From contig CANDEE010000025.1 of NCBI GenBank assembly GCA_947383685.1, positions 1 to 23,047 of the forward strand: a stretch of 23,047 nucleotides of DNA, written 5' to 3'. Positions 21,668 through 23,047 of this stretch are shown piece after piece. A program made the position numbers and the translations under genes. This DNA is from an uncultured Pseudoflavonifractor sp. Its GTDB lineage: Bacteria > Bacillota > Clostridia > Oscillospirales > Oscillospiraceae. Below the pieces are notes generated by a model. The model saw only the letters and a program-made list of their open reading frames with translations, did not search any database and was not told the DNA's origin. Position 1 is the first letter of the stretch. Every line of letters begins with the position of its first letter.

Positions 21668-21698
21668 TGCGATTTTTAAGAATTGAGGTTTTCTCTCT

Positions 21699-23047
21699 AT
21701 GAGTAAAACACCTACTACTTTAATTATTATGGATGGCTTTGGCCTCCGGGATGAGATAGCGGGCAACGCCGTCGCCAATGCCCGGAAGCCCTTCCTGGGC
21801 AAAGTGTTTGCCGAGTGTCCCGGCTGTAAGCTGTCCGCCTCCGGCCTGGACGTGGGCCTGCCGGACGGTCAGATGGGCAATTCCGAGGTAGGTCACACCA
21901 ACATTGGCGCGGGCCGGGTGGTGTTCCAGGACCTGCCCAAGATCACCAAGGCTATTGAGGACGGTTCCTTCTTTGAGAACAAGGCTTACAAGGACGCCAT
22001 GCTCTCCGCCAAAGAGGCAGGCAAGGCCGTCCACATCTTCGGCCTTATGTCAAATGGCGGCGTTCACAGCCACATTACCCACATCGAGGCTGCCGTCAAG
22101 ATGGCCCACGACCTGGGCTGCAAAAAAATCTTTGTCCACTGCTTTATGGACGGACGGGACGTGCCCCCCACCTCGGGCAAAGGCTTTGTGGCGGAAATGA
22201 AAAAGACCTGCGACCAGTACGGAGCGCAAATTGCCACCATCTCGGGCCGTTACTACGCCATGGACCGGGACACCAACTGGGACCGGGTGGAGAAGTCCTA
22301 CAAAGCCATGGTCTACGGCGAAAGTGAGCAGCGCTTCATTGGTGACCCCGTGGGGGCCATGCAGGCAAGCTATGACGCCGATGTGACCGACGAGTTTGTC
22401 GTTCCCGTCATTACCGCGGAGAATGCTGAAATTGGTGAGGGAGACAGCATCATCTTCATGAACTTCCGCCCCGACCGGGCCCGGGAGATCACCCGCACCC
22501 TTGTGGACCCGGACTTCAGCGGCTTTGAGCGGAAGAAGGGCTTTTTCAAGGTCAACTATGTCTGCACTACCTCCTATGACGCGTCTATGCCCAACGTGGT
22601 CATTGCCTTTCCTAAGGAGAGCCTCCAGAACATTTTTGGCGAGTATATCTCCCAGCTTGGCCTGACCCAGCTTCGCATTGCGGAGACCGAGAAATACGCC
22701 CATGTCACTTTCTTCTTCAACGGCGGCGTGGAAACCGTATTTCCCGGTGAAGACCGGGTGCTCATTCCCTCTCCCAAGGTACCCACCTACGACCTAAAGC
22801 CCGATATGTCCGCTCGTGAGGTGGCCGCTGAGGCCGTTAAGCGCATTGAGAGCGGAGAGTACGACGTGATTATTCTGAACTTTGCCAACTGCGACATGGT
22901 GGGCCACACCGGAGTTTACGAAGCTGCCCGCCTTGCCGTGGAAACGGTAGACGAGTGCGTGGGACAGGTAGTGGAAGCTACCCAGAAGATGGGCGGCGTA
23001 GCCCTCATCACCGCCGACCACGGCAACGCCGACCGGATGCTGGAGGA
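21699..23047 (+). CDS. gpmI: 2,3-bisphosphoglycerate-independent phosphoglycerate mutase (3' end beyond window)
   Basis: Cofactor-independent, metal-dependent (Mn or Co) mutase that converts 3-phosphoglycerate to 2-phosphoglycerate, the step after Pgk. About 449 codons are present of the roughly 510 usual, with the C-terminus cut by the window edge. The alkaline-phosphatase-fold metal and nucleophile motifs are visible: IIMDGFG (Asp12), GQMGNSEVGHTNIGAGR with nucleophile Ser62, HCFMDGRD, GRYYAMDRD, FMNFRPDRARE and the late ADHGNAD metal motif. ATG 21699 has only a weak GAGG site about 10 nt upstream. It is third of the pgk-tpiA-gpmI set, separated from tpiA by structured element B. Confidence 0.96.
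   Translation, partial: MSKTPTTLIIMDGFGLRDEIAGNAVANARKPFLGKVFAECPGCKLSASGLDVGLPDGQMGNSEVGHTNIGAGRVVFQDLPKITKAIEDGSFFENKAYKDAMLSAKEAGKAVHIFGLMSNGGVHSHITHIEAAVKMAHDLGCKKIFVHCFMDGRDVPPTSGKGFVAEMKKTCDQYGAQIATISGRYYAMDRDTNWDRVEKSYKAMVYGESEQRFIGDPVGAMQASYDADVTDEFVVPVITAENAEIGEGDSIIFMNFRPDRAREITRTLVDPDFSGFERKKGFFKVNYVCTTSYDASMPNVVIAFPKESLQNIFGEYISQLGLTQLRIAETEKYAHVTFFFNGGVETVFPGEDRVLIPSPKVPTYDLKPDMSAREVAAEAVKRIESGEYDVIILNFANCDMVGHTGVYEAARLAVETVDECVGQVVEATQKMGGVALITADHGNADRMLE

Overview
The window looks like chromosomal DNA from a strictly anaerobic, fairly GC-rich Firmicute, most likely a gut Oscillospiraceae relative (Flavonifractor/Oscillibacter/Intestinimonas type). That placement is inferred from strong Shine-Dalgarno sites, Gram-positive envelope proteins (lipoprotein, SLH domains, LTA-synthase-like enzyme) and secreted flavoprotein reductases. 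No phage, IS, CRISPR or plasmid genes were seen.

Layout: (1) 1-590: a structured intergenic stretch, then initiator tRNA-Met and tRNA-Leu(UAA) on the minus strand with their own promoter and terminators. (2) 590-1810: prfB (RF2) on the plus strand, without the programmed frameshift, ending at a shared bidirectional terminator. (3) 1840-11714: five consecutive minus-strand genes. Four encode paralogous secreted flavoprotein reductases (signal peptide, copper-amine-oxidase-N-like stalk domain, one or two FMN-binding domains in place of haem, fumarate-reductase-type FAD domain). The fifth encodes a lipoprotein with a Pro/Thr/Glu-rich tether and one FMN-binding domain. All five genes appear monocistronic; the four reductases have near-identical promoters and starts. 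(4) 11958-14081: a divergent, SLH-anchored UshA-type 5'-nucleotidase. (5) 14325-16346: an LTA-synthase-like membrane sulfatase-fold enzyme. (6) 16410-18483: proBA, minus strand. (7) 18766-end: trmL-pgk-tpiA-gpmI on the plus strand; gpmI runs off the window.

The central block reads as an extracellular flavin-based anaerobic respiration module. Membrane electrons would pass to the flavinylated lipoprotein and then to secreted reductases acting on several acceptors. Two paralogs keep the complete fumarate-reductase catalytic set. The other two have lost it and probably use other substrates. One of the canonical pair has lost the Thr that normally carries covalent FMN. The neighbouring nucleotidase could process extracellular FAD. 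ApbE and the membrane electron-input proteins are not in the window.

The other notable signal is a pair of about 130-nt structured elements placed just after the pgk and tpiA stop codons. They share conserved core sequence, while their outer stem and apical hairpin differ in sequence and keep pairing.
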